From: CAVPEW01 sp050247895
GTDB lineage: Bacteria > Actinomycetota > Acidimicrobiia > Acidimicrobiales > VFJN01
Assembly: GCA_050247895.1 (NCBI GenBank)
Contig: JBFWTJ010000014.1
Span: 1-23,677 of the forward strand
Direction: 5' to 3'
DNA: 23,677 nucleotides
The notes under the pieces were generated by a model. The model did no database searches. It was not told the origin of the DNA and worked only from the letters and a program-made list of their open reading frames with translations. Both the position numbers and the translations under genes were made by a program. Below, piece after piece: positions 1 through 7,000 of the stretch (its first letter is position 1; each line of letters starts with the position of its first letter).

Positions 1-203
1 CGGAAGGTCGGCTCCGGCCGGTCGAAGGCCACCGCGATCCCCGAGGGCCGGTGGTCCCGCACGAGGTTCACCAGCATCGACGTGAAGCCGAACACGGCGT
101 TGGTGACCTGGCCCGACGCGGTGGCCAGGTCGGTCGGCAGGGCGAAGAACGCGCGGTAGGTGAGGGAGTTCCCGTCGACGAGCAGCAGCGGGCGGTCGGC
201 CAC
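1..203 (-). CDS. polA: DNA polymerase I, N-terminal fragment (runs off left edge)
   Basis: Only the first 67 codons are inside the window. The minus strand from GTG at 203 reads a start typical of the 5'-nuclease domain of family A DNA polymerase I: a VDGNSLTYRAFFALP segment, then TNAVFGFTSML, then IAVAFDRP. This domain removes RNA primers during Okazaki-fragment processing and excision repair. The GTG lies 7 bases after the pdtaR stop, so polA is probably the downstream gene of the same leftward transcript. A stand-alone 5'-3' exonuclease would look the same over this stretch, but proximity to pdtaR, also seen in mycobacteria, favours full-length polA. Confidence 0.85.
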   Translation of the reverse strand, partial: MADRPLLLVDGNSLTYRAFFALPTDLATASGQVTNAVFGFTSMLVNLVRDHRPSGIAVAFDRPEPTF

Positions 204-210
204 CGGGCCC

Positions 211-792
211 TCAGCCCGCGGGGCTGATCTCGCCGGCGATGACCCGATCGGCCACGACCCTCATGGTCGTCCGGTCGGCCATGGCCCGCTTCTGGATCCA
301 GGAGAAGGCGTCGGACTCGGACAGGTCGTGGCGGTCCATCAACAGGCCCTTCGCCCGGTCGAGCACCTTGCGCACCTCGAGCTGCTCCTCGAGGCTGGCC
401 TTCTCGTCGAAGAGCGCCTGCATCTCCTTGAAGCGACCGAGGGCGACCTCGACCGCGGGGATGAGCTCCGAGCGCTGGAAGGGCTTGACCAGGTAGGCCA
501 GGGCGCCCGCGTCACGGGCCCGCTCGATCAGGTCGCGCTGGGAGAACGCCGTGAGGATGAGCACGGCCGCTCGCCGTTCCCCGGCGATCTCACGGGCCGC
601 GGTCAGACCGTCGATCCCGGGCATCTTGATGTCGAGGATGGCCAGGTCGGGATCGAGCTCGCGCACGAGCTGCACGGCCTCGTCGCCCCGGCCGGTCTCG
701 CCGACGACGTCGTAGCCCTCCTCTTCCAGGGTCTCCTTCAGGTCGAGGCGGATGATGGCCTCGTCCTCGGCGATGACGACGCGGGTGGTCAT
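211..792 (-). CDS. pdtaR: ANTAR-domain response regulator (PdtaR type)
   Basis: A 193-residue two-domain regulator. Residues 1-120 are a CheY-like receiver with the acidic pair E9/D10, phospho-acceptor D54 in the DIKMPG motif, T81 and K103 in the LVKPF motif. Residues about 130-185 form the three-helix ANTAR RNA-binding domain, including KVLDRAKGLLMDRHDLSESDAF. In the family, phosphorylation by a histidine kinase lets ANTAR bind paired hexaloops in nascent RNA and block termination. No kinase gene is visible here. A GAGAGGA ribosome site precedes the ATG. It sits 28 bases after a small coiled-coil gene and 7 bases before polA, so the three genes are probably co-transcribed. The assignment to the Rv1626-like group is by overall resemblance from memory. 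Confidence 0.9.
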   Translation of the reverse strand: MTTRVVIAEDEAIIRLDLKETLEEEGYDVVGETGRGDEAVQLVRELDPDLAILDIKMPGIDGLTAAREIAGERRAAVLILTAFSQRDLIERARDAGALAYLVKPFQRSELIPAVEVALGRFKEMQALFDEKASLEEQLEVRKVLDRAKGLLMDRHDLSESDAFSWIQKRAMADRTTMRVVADRVIAGEISPAG

Positions 793-820
793 CGTCGTTC
801 CTCTCTACTCGCGGCGGTCT

Positions 821-1114
821 CTAGCGTGATTCGGCCACCAACCGGTCGAGCAGCTCGTCCTGAGCGTGCTCGAGGCGGGTGATGGCGCCCAGCACCTCGA
901 CACGGTGCCGCTGCATGGCGTCGGCGTGTCGCTGTGCGTCGTGGTGCTCCCGGTCGGCCAGCGGGGTCTCCGACACCAGGGCCCGCAACCTCGCCTCGTC
1001 GGCGATCTCGGCCAGGTGGGCCAGCTGCTCGTCGCTCACGGCGAGCTCCTCGCGGAGCTGGCGAAGGCGCTCGGACACCTCGGTGAGGCGCCGTTCGACC
1101 AGCGACCGGGACAT
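821..1114 (-). CDS. small hypothetical coiled-coil protein
   Basis: A 97-residue, highly charged, almost wholly alpha-helical protein starting MSRSLVERRLTEV. Heptad-like leucines run through residues 6-45 and 70-95, and there is no signal peptide, membrane segment or cysteine. I do not recognise a named family. The ATG at 1114 is preceded by TACGCT ending 8 bases upstream (1122-1127), which fits a -10 box for a leaderless transcript. This supports the start over the longer open frame that extends beyond it. It is first in a leftward run with pdtaR and polA. It may be a dimeric scaffold or an accessory partner of the ANTAR regulator, but this is guesswork from position. Confidence 0.65.
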   Translation of the reverse strand: MSRSLVERRLTEVSERLRQLREELAVSDEQLAHLAEIADEARLRALVSETPLADREHHDAQRHADAMQRHRVEVLGAITRLEHAQDELLDRLVAESR

Positions 1115-1121
1115 GCCGCGC

Positions 1122-1127
1122 AGCGTA
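1122..1127 (-). promoter_or_regulatory. putative -10 box TACGCT for leaderless leftward transcript
   Basis: TACGCT on the minus strand lies 7 bases before the ATG at 1114, so transcription would begin at or beside the start codon. There is no clear ribosome-binding site and no clear -35 box. Part of a set of similar TAC-type boxes in this window. Confidence 0.4.
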
Positions 1128-1181
1128 GCCGTTGGCACCGCCGGGGCCCCGCCCGTTGGCGTCTCCCCCGACGCCTCCCGG

Positions 1182-1187
1182 TACGGT
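1182..1187 (+). promoter_or_regulatory. putative -10 box TACGGT before the DUF3105 lipoprotein gene
   Basis: TACGGT lies 9 bases before GTG 1197. The surrounding 13-base string CCGGTACGGTGCC recurs just before the ATG at 23555. TTGGCG at 1156-1161 is a possible -35 with a long 20-base spacer. Confidence 0.4.
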
Positions 1188-1196
1188 GCCCGCCCG

Positions 1197-1772
1197 GTGC
1201 CGTCCCACCCCGCCGGATCCCCTCCGCCCCGCCGACCGTCCGCCACCGGGCCGACGGTCGCGGCGGGGCGCGCCAGGCGTGGGGCGACCGGCCTGCTCGC
1301 CGTGCTGGCCACCTCGGGCTCGCTCCTGGCCGCCTGCGGCGGCGACGACGGGTCCGCTACGGGGGGCTGCGGGCGCATCGCCCGGGAGGCGCTGGACCCC
1401 AACCACCTGGTCCACGTGCTCGGCAACGCGACCGGCGTGCAGTACACGTCGGACCCACCGACCTCGGGCCCCCACCAGCCGTCGCCCGGGATCCACGGCG
1501 CCCTCGACGAGCCGCTGAGCCGTCCCCTGCAGGTCGGGGTCCTCGAGGAGGGCGGCATCGTGATCCAGTACCGCGACGACCTCGCGCCCGGCGACGTCGC
1601 CGAGCTGCGGGCCCTGGCCGCCGACGACGTCGTGGTCGCGCCCGCGCCGGACCTCGACGACGCGGTGGCCGCCACGGCGTGGACCTACAAGCGGACCTGC
1701 GGGAGCGTCGACGCCGCCGCCCTGCGCGAGTTCGTGGACCAGCGTCGGGGCCACGGCCCCGACCAGCTCTGA
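1197..1772 (+). CDS. DUF3105-family lipoprotein
   Basis: A predicted 191-residue exported lipoprotein. After a basic, proline-rich start comes a hydrophobic segment ending in a lipobox, LLAAC, near residue 45, so the mature protein should be lipid-anchored on the outer face of the membrane. The mature part has hallmarks of the DUF3105 family: YTSDPPTSGPHQP, a VLEEGGIVIQYRDDL strand pair and the tail motif TAWTYKRTC. The function of this family is not established. GTG 1197 is chosen because it gives a normal-length signal peptide and lies just downstream of a TACGGT box. The open frame upstream overlaps the divergent coiled-coil gene and reads as low-complexity shadow. malQ follows after about 30 bases in the same direction. 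Confidence 0.8.
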   Translation: MPSHPAGSPPPRRPSATGPTVAAGRARRGATGLLAVLATSGSLLAACGGDDGSATGGCGRIAREALDPNHLVHVLGNATGVQYTSDPPTSGPHQPSPGIHGALDEPLSRPLQVGVLEEGGIVIQYRDDLAPGDVAELRALAADDVVVAPAPDLDDAVAATAWTYKRTCGSVDAAALREFVDQRRGHGPDQL

Positions 1773-1803
1773 GCACGGCGCCGACCGCGCGAGCGTGGGG
1801 CAG

Positions 1804-3687
1804 ATGGCGACCGACGGGTGGGGCATCGACGACGGCTGGTGGGGTGTCGACGGCACCTGGCACCCGGCCACGGACGCCACGCGCGCCGCGGTGCGCCGGG
1901 CCATGGCACCGGGAGGCTCCGAAGGCGGGGAGGTCCCACCCGGCCGGCCGACCTGGATCGTGCGCCCCGGCGCCCGGGAGCCGCTCGCCTCGCCCTGCGA
2001 CCTGCGCCTCGAGGACGGGACCGACCTGGCCGTCGGTCGTGAGCTGCCCCCCGACCTCCCGCTGGGCATCCACGACCTGGTGCCCCGCGACGGGGGCCCC
2101 ACGACGAACCTCGTCGTCAGCCCCGGCCGGGCCCACCTGCCCGCCGACCTACGCACCTGGGGCGTCACCGTCCAGGTGCCGTCGCTTCGCTCGGCCGGCT
2201 CCTGGGGCATCGGCGACCTCGCCGACGTCGCCACGGTGGCCGGCTGGCTCGCCGGGCGCGGCGCCGGAGCCGTCGCCCTGAGCCCGCTGCACGCGCCCCA
2301 GCCCGTTGGCGTGCCCGCCGACAGCCCCTACTACCCGTCCAGCCGTCGTTGGCGCAGCCCCCTGCTCCTGCGGGTCGAGGACGTCCCCGGGGCCGCCGCG
2401 CTGCCCCAGCTCACCGAGCTGGCCCGTGAGGGCCGAGCGCTCGCCGAGGGCGCCCGGATCGACCGCGCCGCGGCCTGGCGGCTCAAGCTCGAAGCCCTGG
2501 AGGCCCTGTGGCGCTCCCGGCCGGGCCACGACCCGGCGTTCGAGGCCTGGTCCCGAGCCCAGGGGGCGAGCCTCTGGCGCTGGTCCACCTTCGCCGCCGT
2601 GGCCGAGCGCCACGGGCCGGCGTGGCGCTCCTGGCCCGAGGCCCTGCGCCACCCCGACGGACCCGCCGTGCGCCGCCTGGCCGACGAGCTGGCCGATCGA
2701 CGGGCCTTCCACGCCTGGCTGCAGTTCGAGATCGAGGCGCAGCTCTCGCGGGCCGCGGCCGGGGGGCCGGCACTGGTCCAGGACCTCGCCGTGGGCGTCG
2801 ACCCCGCCGGTGCCGACGCCTGGGCCTGGCAGGACCTGCTCGCCCTCGACGTGCGGGTCGGCGCGCCGCCCGACGCCTTCGCCACCGCAGGCCAGGACTG
2901 GGGACTCCCGCCCTTCGTCCCCTGGGCCCTGCGCGACGTCGGGTACCGGCCCCTGGCCGAGCTGTTCGGTTCGGCCATGGCCACCGGTGGCCTCCGGGTC
3001 GACCACGTCATGGGCCTCTCCCGCCTGTACTGGATCCCGGCCGGCGCCTCGCCCGCCGAGGGCACCTACGTGCACCACGCGCCGGGCGAGCTCATCGAGG
3101 TCCTCGCCATGGAGAGCGCACGCCGGGGGGCCCTGGTCGTCGGCGAGGACCTGGGCACCGTGGAGCCCGAGCTGCGGGCCCGCCTGGAGGCGGCCGGGGT
3201 GCTCTCCACCCGCCTGGTCTGGTTCGAGCCCGGCGCTCCCGAGTCGTTCCCCCACGCCGCCATGGCCGCGGTGACCACGCACGACCTGCCCACCATCGCC
3301 GGGGCCTGGACCGGCGCCGACGGGGCCGAGCTCGACGCCCTCGGCCGGCACCGCGACGCCCGGGCGGCCGAGGGACTGCGGGACCGGCTGGTCGAGCTGA
3401 CCGGCCTGGATCCGGCGACCACGCCGGCCCGCGAGGTCGCCGTCGCGGTGCACGACCACCTCGGCCGGTCCCCCTCGGTCCTGGCCATGGCCACCCTGGA
3501 GGACTGCTGCGCGGTCGAGCGGCGCCCGAACGTGCCGGGGACCGTCACGGAGCGGCCGAACTGGTCCCTGCCCCTCCCGCTCACCGTGGAGGAGATGGCC
3601 ACCGATCCCGGCGTCGACGCGGTCCTGGGTGCGCTGGCGGCGGGCCGCCGAGCGACGGACCCACCAGGTGCCCGGAGCGGGACTTGA
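1804..3687 (+). CDS. malQ: 4-alpha-glucanotransferase (amylomaltase, GH77)
   Basis: A 627-residue cytosolic enzyme that transfers alpha-1,4-glucan segments between maltodextrins in glycogen and maltose metabolism. GH77 signatures are present: LRSAGSWGIGD near residue 128, SPYYPSSRRW near 175, GLRVDHVMGL with nucleophile D400, VVGEDLG with acid/base E448, TTHDLPT with D494, and the C-terminal NVPGT...PNWSLPLP block near 576-591. It is longer than the roughly 500-residue Thermus enzyme because of an N-terminal beta-type extension of about 120 residues. ATG 1804 is preferred because GGGG precedes it; GTG 1795 in the same frame is an alternative. The last 19 bases, including the stop, overlap the 3' end of the convergent tRNA-Leu gene. 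There is no other glycogen gene in the window. Confidence 0.93.
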   Translation: MATDGWGIDDGWWGVDGTWHPATDATRAAVRRAMAPGGSEGGEVPPGRPTWIVRPGAREPLASPCDLRLEDGTDLAVGRELPPDLPLGIHDLVPRDGGPTTNLVVSPGRAHLPADLRTWGVTVQVPSLRSAGSWGIGDLADVATVAGWLAGRGAGAVALSPLHAPQPVGVPADSPYYPSSRRWRSPLLLRVEDVPGAAALPQLTELAREGRALAEGARIDRAAAWRLKLEALEALWRSRPGHDPAFEAWSRAQGASLWRWSTFAAVAERHGPAWRSWPEALRHPDGPAVRRLADELADRRAFHAWLQFEIEAQLSRAAAGGPALVQDLAVGVDPAGADAWAWQDLLALDVRVGAPPDAFATAGQDWGLPPFVPWALRDVGYRPLAELFGSAMATGGLRVDHVMGLSRLYWIPAGASPAEGTYVHHAPGELIEVLAMESARRGALVVGEDLGTVEPELRARLEAAGVLSTRLVWFEPGAPESFPHAAMAAVTTHDLPTIAGAWTGADGAELDALGRHRDARAAEGLRDRLVELTGLDPATTPAREVAVAVHDHLGRSPSVLAMATLEDCCAVERRPNVPGTVTERPNWSLPLPLTVEEMATDPGVDAVLGALAAGRRATDPPGARSGT

Positions 3688-3751
3688 ACCCGCACGCCCT
3701 CACGGGCAGCGCATTTTGAGTGCGCCGTGTCTGCCGTTCCACCATCCGGGC
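3669..3751 (-). tRNA. tRNA-Leu (anticodon CAA)
   Basis: The minus strand folds as a class II tRNA. The acceptor arms are GCCCGGA and TCCGGGC with discriminator A. The anticodon stem GCGCA/TGCGC holds loop CTCAAAA, giving anticodon CAA for UUG. A long variable arm contains CCC-GTGA-GGG, and the T arm is GCGGG-TTCAAGT-CCCGC. It is 83 bases long and the CCA end is not encoded. The 3' end overlaps the malQ stop. Open frames crossing this gene give the usual false peptides. Confidence 0.95.
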
Positions 3752-3761
3752 GGGCCGGGCG

Positions 3762-3790
3762 ATGGTACTGCGCGAACGGCCCGGCGGCAG
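3762..3790 (-). promoter_or_regulatory. candidate tRNA-Leu promoter
   Basis: On the minus strand, TACCAT (3762-3767) sits 10 bases before the mature tRNA 5' end. CTGCCG (3785-3790), a weak -35 match, is 17 bases further upstream. The spacing is right but the -35 matches consensus at only 3 of 6 positions. Confidence 0.35.
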
Positions 3791-3843
3791 GTACCGCCCC
3801 GGGCCGGGGGGCCCTTGTGCAAGCGTTCACGAGGGGACCGAAC

Positions 3844-3891
3844 ATTACCGAGAGGTAATCTTCGGCAAACGTGAAACTACATCGAGGTAAC
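3844..3891 (+). promoter_or_regulatory. dyad plus repeated half-site upstream of fabD (candidate FAS-II operator)
   Basis: A perfect 6-base inverted repeat, ATTACC-GAGA-GGTAAT, occupies 3844-3859. Its right half GAGGTAA recurs at 3884-3890, exactly 32 bases (about three helical turns) downstream. The second copy ends 18 bases before the fabD ATG. This AT-containing patch stands out in very GC-rich surroundings. It lies in the only intergenic space before the fatty-acid operon, so a regulator of lipid synthesis may bind here. It could instead serve the divergent tRNA. No clear -35/-10 pair for fabD was found. Confidence 0.45.
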
Positions 3892-3908
3892 GGCGATCAA
3901 AGCCGCCG

Positions 3909-5084
3909 ATGCTCGCCTTCACGTTCCCCGGCCAGGGCTCGCAACAGCGCTCCATGGGCGCCCCCTGGGTCGACCACCCCTCCTGGGAGCTGGTCGCGCA
4001 GGTCGCCGAGGCCACCGGCCGGGATGTGGCCCGGCTCCTGCTCGACGCCGACGACGAGGAGCTCCGCCGCACCGAGAACGCCCAGCTGGCCACCTACACG
4101 CTCAGCCTGGTCGTCCACGACGCCGTGCGGCGGGCTGGACTGCGCCCCGCGGTGGCCGCCGGCCACAGCCTGGGCGAGTACAGCGCCCTGACCGCGGTCG
4201 GCGCCCTGCCGATCCGCTCCGGGGCCTCGCTGGTCGCCGAGCGGGGTGCCGCCATGCAGGCCGCGGCCGACGCCCGGCCCGGCACGATGGCCGCAGTGCT
4301 GGGCGCCGACGAGGACCTCGTCGACAAGGCCTGCGCCGAGGCGGGCGGCGACGTGTGGGTGGCCAACTGCAACGGGGCCGGCCAGGTCGTCATCGCCGGC
4401 GACGCCGCCGCCATCGAGCGGGCCGGCGCGCTGGCCAAGGAGCTCGGCGCCCGCAAGGTCATGCCGCTCCCGGTCGGCGGGGCGTTCCACACCCCCTTCA
4501 TGGCCCCCGCCGCCGACCGCCTCCGGGCCGCGCTGCGGGTGGCCCCCTGGGCGCACCACGACGTGCCGGTGCTGGCCAACGTCGACGCCGAGCCCCACCG
4601 CGACCACACGGCGTGGGCCGACCTGCTCGACGCCCAGCTCACCAGCCGGGTCCGCTGGCGCCAGATCGTCGAGCGGATGGTGGCCGACGGGGTCACGACC
4701 TTCGTCGAGCTCGGCCCGGGCGGCGTGCTCACCGGCGTGGCCAAGCGGGCGGCCAAGGACGCCACGGCCATCTCGGTCGGCGCCCCCGACGACCTGGCCA
4801 AGCTGGCCGACCTGGTCCCGAACCGGTCCGACCGGCCGTCCGGGCCGGTCGGGGACGGCGAGCACCTCTTCGCCGTCGAGCGGCTGGTGGTGAGCCCCGC
4901 GGCCGGGGTGTTCGAGCCGGGCGAGGTCCTCGCCGGGCACACCATCGACGCCGGGGCGATCGTGGGCACCGTGGCCGGCCAGGAGATCCGCTCGCCGTTC
5001 CGCGGCGCGGTCATGGGGCTGCTGGCGGTGGCCGGTGAGCGCCTGACCCGGAGCCAGCCCGTGGCCTGGCTCCGCACGGCGTGA
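3909..5084 (+). CDS. fabD: malonyl-CoA:ACP transacylase with C-terminal biotinyl/lipoyl-like domain
   Basis: Loads malonate from malonyl-CoA onto acyl carrier protein to feed FAS-II elongation. Residues 1-300 are a normal FabD: FPGQGSQ with Q9, GHSLGEY with nucleophile S87, R112 in AERG, GGAFHTPFM with catalytic H194, and VELGPGGVL near 267. Typical FabD is about 300-310 residues, whereas this one is 391. Residues about 320-391 form an extra domain with the alternating glycine and SPF pattern of a biotinyl/lipoyl (hammerhead) fold: VSPAAGVFEPG, then GAIVGTVAGQEIRSPFRGAV, then ERLTRSQPVAWLR. The modifiable MKM-type lysine is absent, and the hairpin reads VAGQEI instead. No strong ribosome site is seen before ATG 3909. 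First gene of the FAS-II operon, overlapping fabH by 4 bases. Confidence 0.93.
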   Translation: MLAFTFPGQGSQQRSMGAPWVDHPSWELVAQVAEATGRDVARLLLDADDEELRRTENAQLATYTLSLVVHDAVRRAGLRPAVAAGHSLGEYSALTAVGALPIRSGASLVAERGAAMQAAADARPGTMAAVLGADEDLVDKACAEAGGDVWVANCNGAGQVVIAGDAAAIERAGALAKELGARKVMPLPVGGAFHTPFMAPAADRLRAALRVAPWAHHDVPVLANVDAEPHRDHTAWADLLDAQLTSRVRWRQIVERMVADGVTTFVELGPGGVLTGVAKRAAKDATAISVGAPDDLAKLADLVPNRSDRPSGPVGDGEHLFAVERLVVSPAAGVFEPGEVLAGHTIDAGAIVGTVAGQEIRSPFRGAVMGLLAVAGERLTRSQPVAWLRTA

Positions 5085-6019
5085 CCTCGGGCCTGCGCAT
5101 CAGCGGCCTGGGCACGGCCCTGCCGCCCAAGGTCGTGACCAACGCCGACCTCGAGACCACCCTCGACACCAACGACGCGTGGATCGTCGACCGCACTGGC
5201 ATCCGCCAGCGCCACGTCGGCGGGAGCACGGCCCAGCTTGCCGCCGAGGCCGCCCGCCAGGCGCTCGACCGGGCCGGGGCGGACCCCGACTCGATCGACC
5301 TGCTGATCCTGTGCACCTGCACGCCCGACGAGACCCTGCCGGCCACCGCGAGCGTGGTCCAGGCCGACCTCGGGCTGAGCTGCGGCGCGTTCGACCTCAA
5401 CGCGGCGTGCAGCGGCTGGACCTACGGCCTGGTGGCCGCCGACGGGTTCCTGCGCGGCGGGATGCGCCGGATCCTCCTCGTCGGTGCCGAGACCCTGTCC
5501 CGCATCGTCGACTGGGACGACCGGGGCACCGCCATCCTCTTCGGCGACGCCGCGGCCGCCGCGGTGGTCGAGCCCGTCGAGGACCCTGGTGCACCGGGGC
5601 GCATCCGAGGCTACGACCTCGGCTCCGACGGCCGCCTGCGCCACATCCTGCACGCCGACGTCGGCGGCACGATGCTCATGGACGGTCCCGAGGTCTTCCG
5701 CCGGGCGGTCCGGGCCGTGGTCGACACCAGCCGCACCGCGCTGGCCCGCGCCGGCGTCACGGCCGAGGACCTGCGCCTCGTGGTGCCCCACCAGGCCAAC
5801 ATCCGCATCATCGAATCGGCCTGCGCCAAGCTCGGGATCCCGATGGAGCGCAACGTCATCACCCTGGACCGCACGGGCAACACCTCGGCGGCCTCGATCC
5901 CGTTCGCGCTGGCCGAGGCCGTCGACCAGGGCCGGGTCGCCCCGGGCGACCTCGTCCTGCTCGTGGGCTTCGGCGCGGGCATGACCTGGGCCGCGGTCGT
6001 GCTCGAATGGGGACCGTGA
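5081..6019 (+). CDS. fabH: beta-ketoacyl-ACP synthase III
   Basis: Starts fatty-acid synthesis by condensing an acyl-CoA primer with malonyl-ACP. The 312-residue protein has the Cys-His-Asn triad of KAS III: C110 in NAACSGW, H237 in VPHQANIRI and N267 in RTGNTSAASIP. It also has the usual DAWIVDRTGIRQR segment near residue 32. The GTG start shares GTGA with the fabD stop, so translation is probably coupled. The gene downstream overlaps in the same way. Its position directly after fabD and before fabG supports a primary-metabolism role over a polyketide one. Primer preference cannot be read from the sequence by eye. Confidence 0.94.
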   Translation: MTSGLRISGLGTALPPKVVTNADLETTLDTNDAWIVDRTGIRQRHVGGSTAQLAAEAARQALDRAGADPDSIDLLILCTCTPDETLPATASVVQADLGLSCGAFDLNAACSGWTYGLVAADGFLRGGMRRILLVGAETLSRIVDWDDRGTAILFGDAAAAAVVEPVEDPGAPGRIRGYDLGSDGRLRHILHADVGGTMLMDGPEVFRRAVRAVVDTSRTALARAGVTAEDLRLVVPHQANIRIIESACAKLGIPMERNVITLDRTGNTSAASIPFALAEAVDQGRVAPGDLVLLVGFGAGMTWAAVVLEWGP

Positions 6020-6726
6020 CCGCCCGCACCGTCCTGATCACCGGGGGCAGCCGCGGCATCGGCCTGGCCATCGCCCGGTCCTTCGCCGCCGACGGCCACC
6101 GGGTCGCCGCCACGTTCTCCTCCACCCCCCTCGACGAGGAGGGGGTCACCGCCGTGAAGTGCGACGTCACCGACGCGGCGCAGGTCGACGCGACGGTCGC
6201 CCAGGTCGAGGAGCAGCTCGGTCCGGTCGAGGTGCTCGTGGCCAACGCCGGGATCACCCGCGACGGGCTCCTGGTGCGGATGGCCGAGGACGACTTCGCC
6301 GCGGTGCTCGACACCAACCTCACCGCCTCGTGGCGCCTGGCCAAGCGGGTCGTGCCCCGGATGATGCGCGCCCGATGGGGTCGCCTGGTCTTCGTCTCGT
6401 CGGTCGGCGCCTTCATCGGCGCCTCGGGCCAGAGCAACTACGCCGCCTCCAAGGCCGGCCTGATCGGCCTGGCCCGGTCCATCGCCCGGGAGTACGCCCC
6501 CCGGGGGATCACGGCCAACGTGGTCGCGCCCGGGCCCATCGCCACCGACATGCTGGACGCGCTCCCCGAGGAGCGCCGGGCCGAGATGGCCGCCGCGGTG
6601 CCTGCCGGACGGCTGGGTCACGCCGACGAGGTGGCCGCCGCCGTACGCTTCCTCAGCTCGGATCGAGCGGGTTTCGTCACCGGCGCGGTGCTGCCGGTCG
6701 ACGGCGGCCTCTCGATGGGCTTCTGA
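6016..6726 (+). CDS. fabG: 3-oxoacyl-ACP reductase (MabA/FabG1-like)
   Basis: NADPH-dependent short-chain dehydrogenase that reduces 3-oxoacyl-ACP in FAS-II. The 236-residue protein has the Rossmann motif TGGSRGIG (9-16), NAG at 77-79 and the catalytic set N101, S129, Y142 and K146 in YAASK. It ends GAVLPVDGGLSMGF. Its wording (ITGGSRGIGLAIA, CDVTD, VANAGITRDG, ITANVVAPGPIATDM) closely resembles mycobacterial MabA from memory. GTG 6016 is chosen because it repeats the 4-base GTGA overlap seen at fabD/fabH and has GGGG upstream. ATG 6007, three codons earlier, is possible. The much longer open frame upstream is shadow of fabH. Confidence 0.93.
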   Translation: MTARTVLITGGSRGIGLAIARSFAADGHRVAATFSSTPLDEEGVTAVKCDVTDAAQVDATVAQVEEQLGPVEVLVANAGITRDGLLVRMAEDDFAAVLDTNLTASWRLAKRVVPRMMRARWGRLVFVSSVGAFIGASGQSNYAASKAGLIGLARSIAREYAPRGITANVVAPGPIATDMLDALPEERRAEMAAAVPAGRLGHADEVAAAVRFLSSDRAGFVTGAVLPVDGGLSMGF

Positions 6727-6746
6727 CCGGGTTCCCGACACCTCTC

Positions 6747-6753
6747 AAGGAGA
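6747..6753 (+). promoter_or_regulatory. strong ribosome-binding site of acpP
   Basis: AAGGAGA, 10 bases before the acpP ATG, is the best Shine-Dalgarno match in the operon. It fits the need for far more ACP than enzyme. The other fab genes rely on overlaps or weak sites. Confidence 0.7.
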
Positions 6754-6763
6754 GACATCCGAA

Positions 6764-7000
6764 ATGAGCGACGACCTGTTCGAGCGGTTCAAGGCCAAGG
6801 CCGTCGAGGTCCTGTCCGTCGAGCCCGAGAAGGTCGTGCCCGAAGCCAGCTTCGGTGACGACCTGGACGCCGACAGCCTCGACCTGGCCGAGCTCGTCAT
6901 GGCCCTGGAGGACGAGTTCGACATCACGGTCGAGGAGGAGGAGCTCGAGGGCGTCCGCACCATCGGGCAGGCCTTCGACCTCGTCGCCGGCAAGGTCTGA
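6764..7000 (+). CDS. acpP: acyl carrier protein
   Basis: A 78-residue acidic carrier protein. The 4'-phosphopantetheine attachment site is S38 in the DLDADSLDLAELVMALEDEF block, and the four-helix pattern and length are standard. It carries growing acyl chains between the FAS-II enzymes encoded on both sides. It has its own strong ribosome site after a 37-base gap from fabG, and its stop overlaps the fabF start as TGATG. No phosphopantetheinyl transferase gene is present in the window. Confidence 0.96.
   Translation: MSDDLFERFKAKAVEVLSVEPEKVVPEASFGDDLDADSLDLAELVMALEDEFDITVEEEELEGVRTIGQAFDLVAGKV

Noticed and set aside
789..2234. Leftward 481-codon frame antisense to the lipoprotein and malQ
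   Set aside because: Repetitive Arg/Gly/Pro composition, no recognisable domain, overlaps well-supported genes.
3629..3874. Small frame crossing the tRNA, with a peptide like GAGLEPARPHG
   Set aside because: Typical false peptide produced by reading through a tRNA gene.
5179..6006. Long open frame fused in front of fabG
   Set aside because: Arginine- and proline-rich shadow of fabH; FabG homology begins at about 6016.
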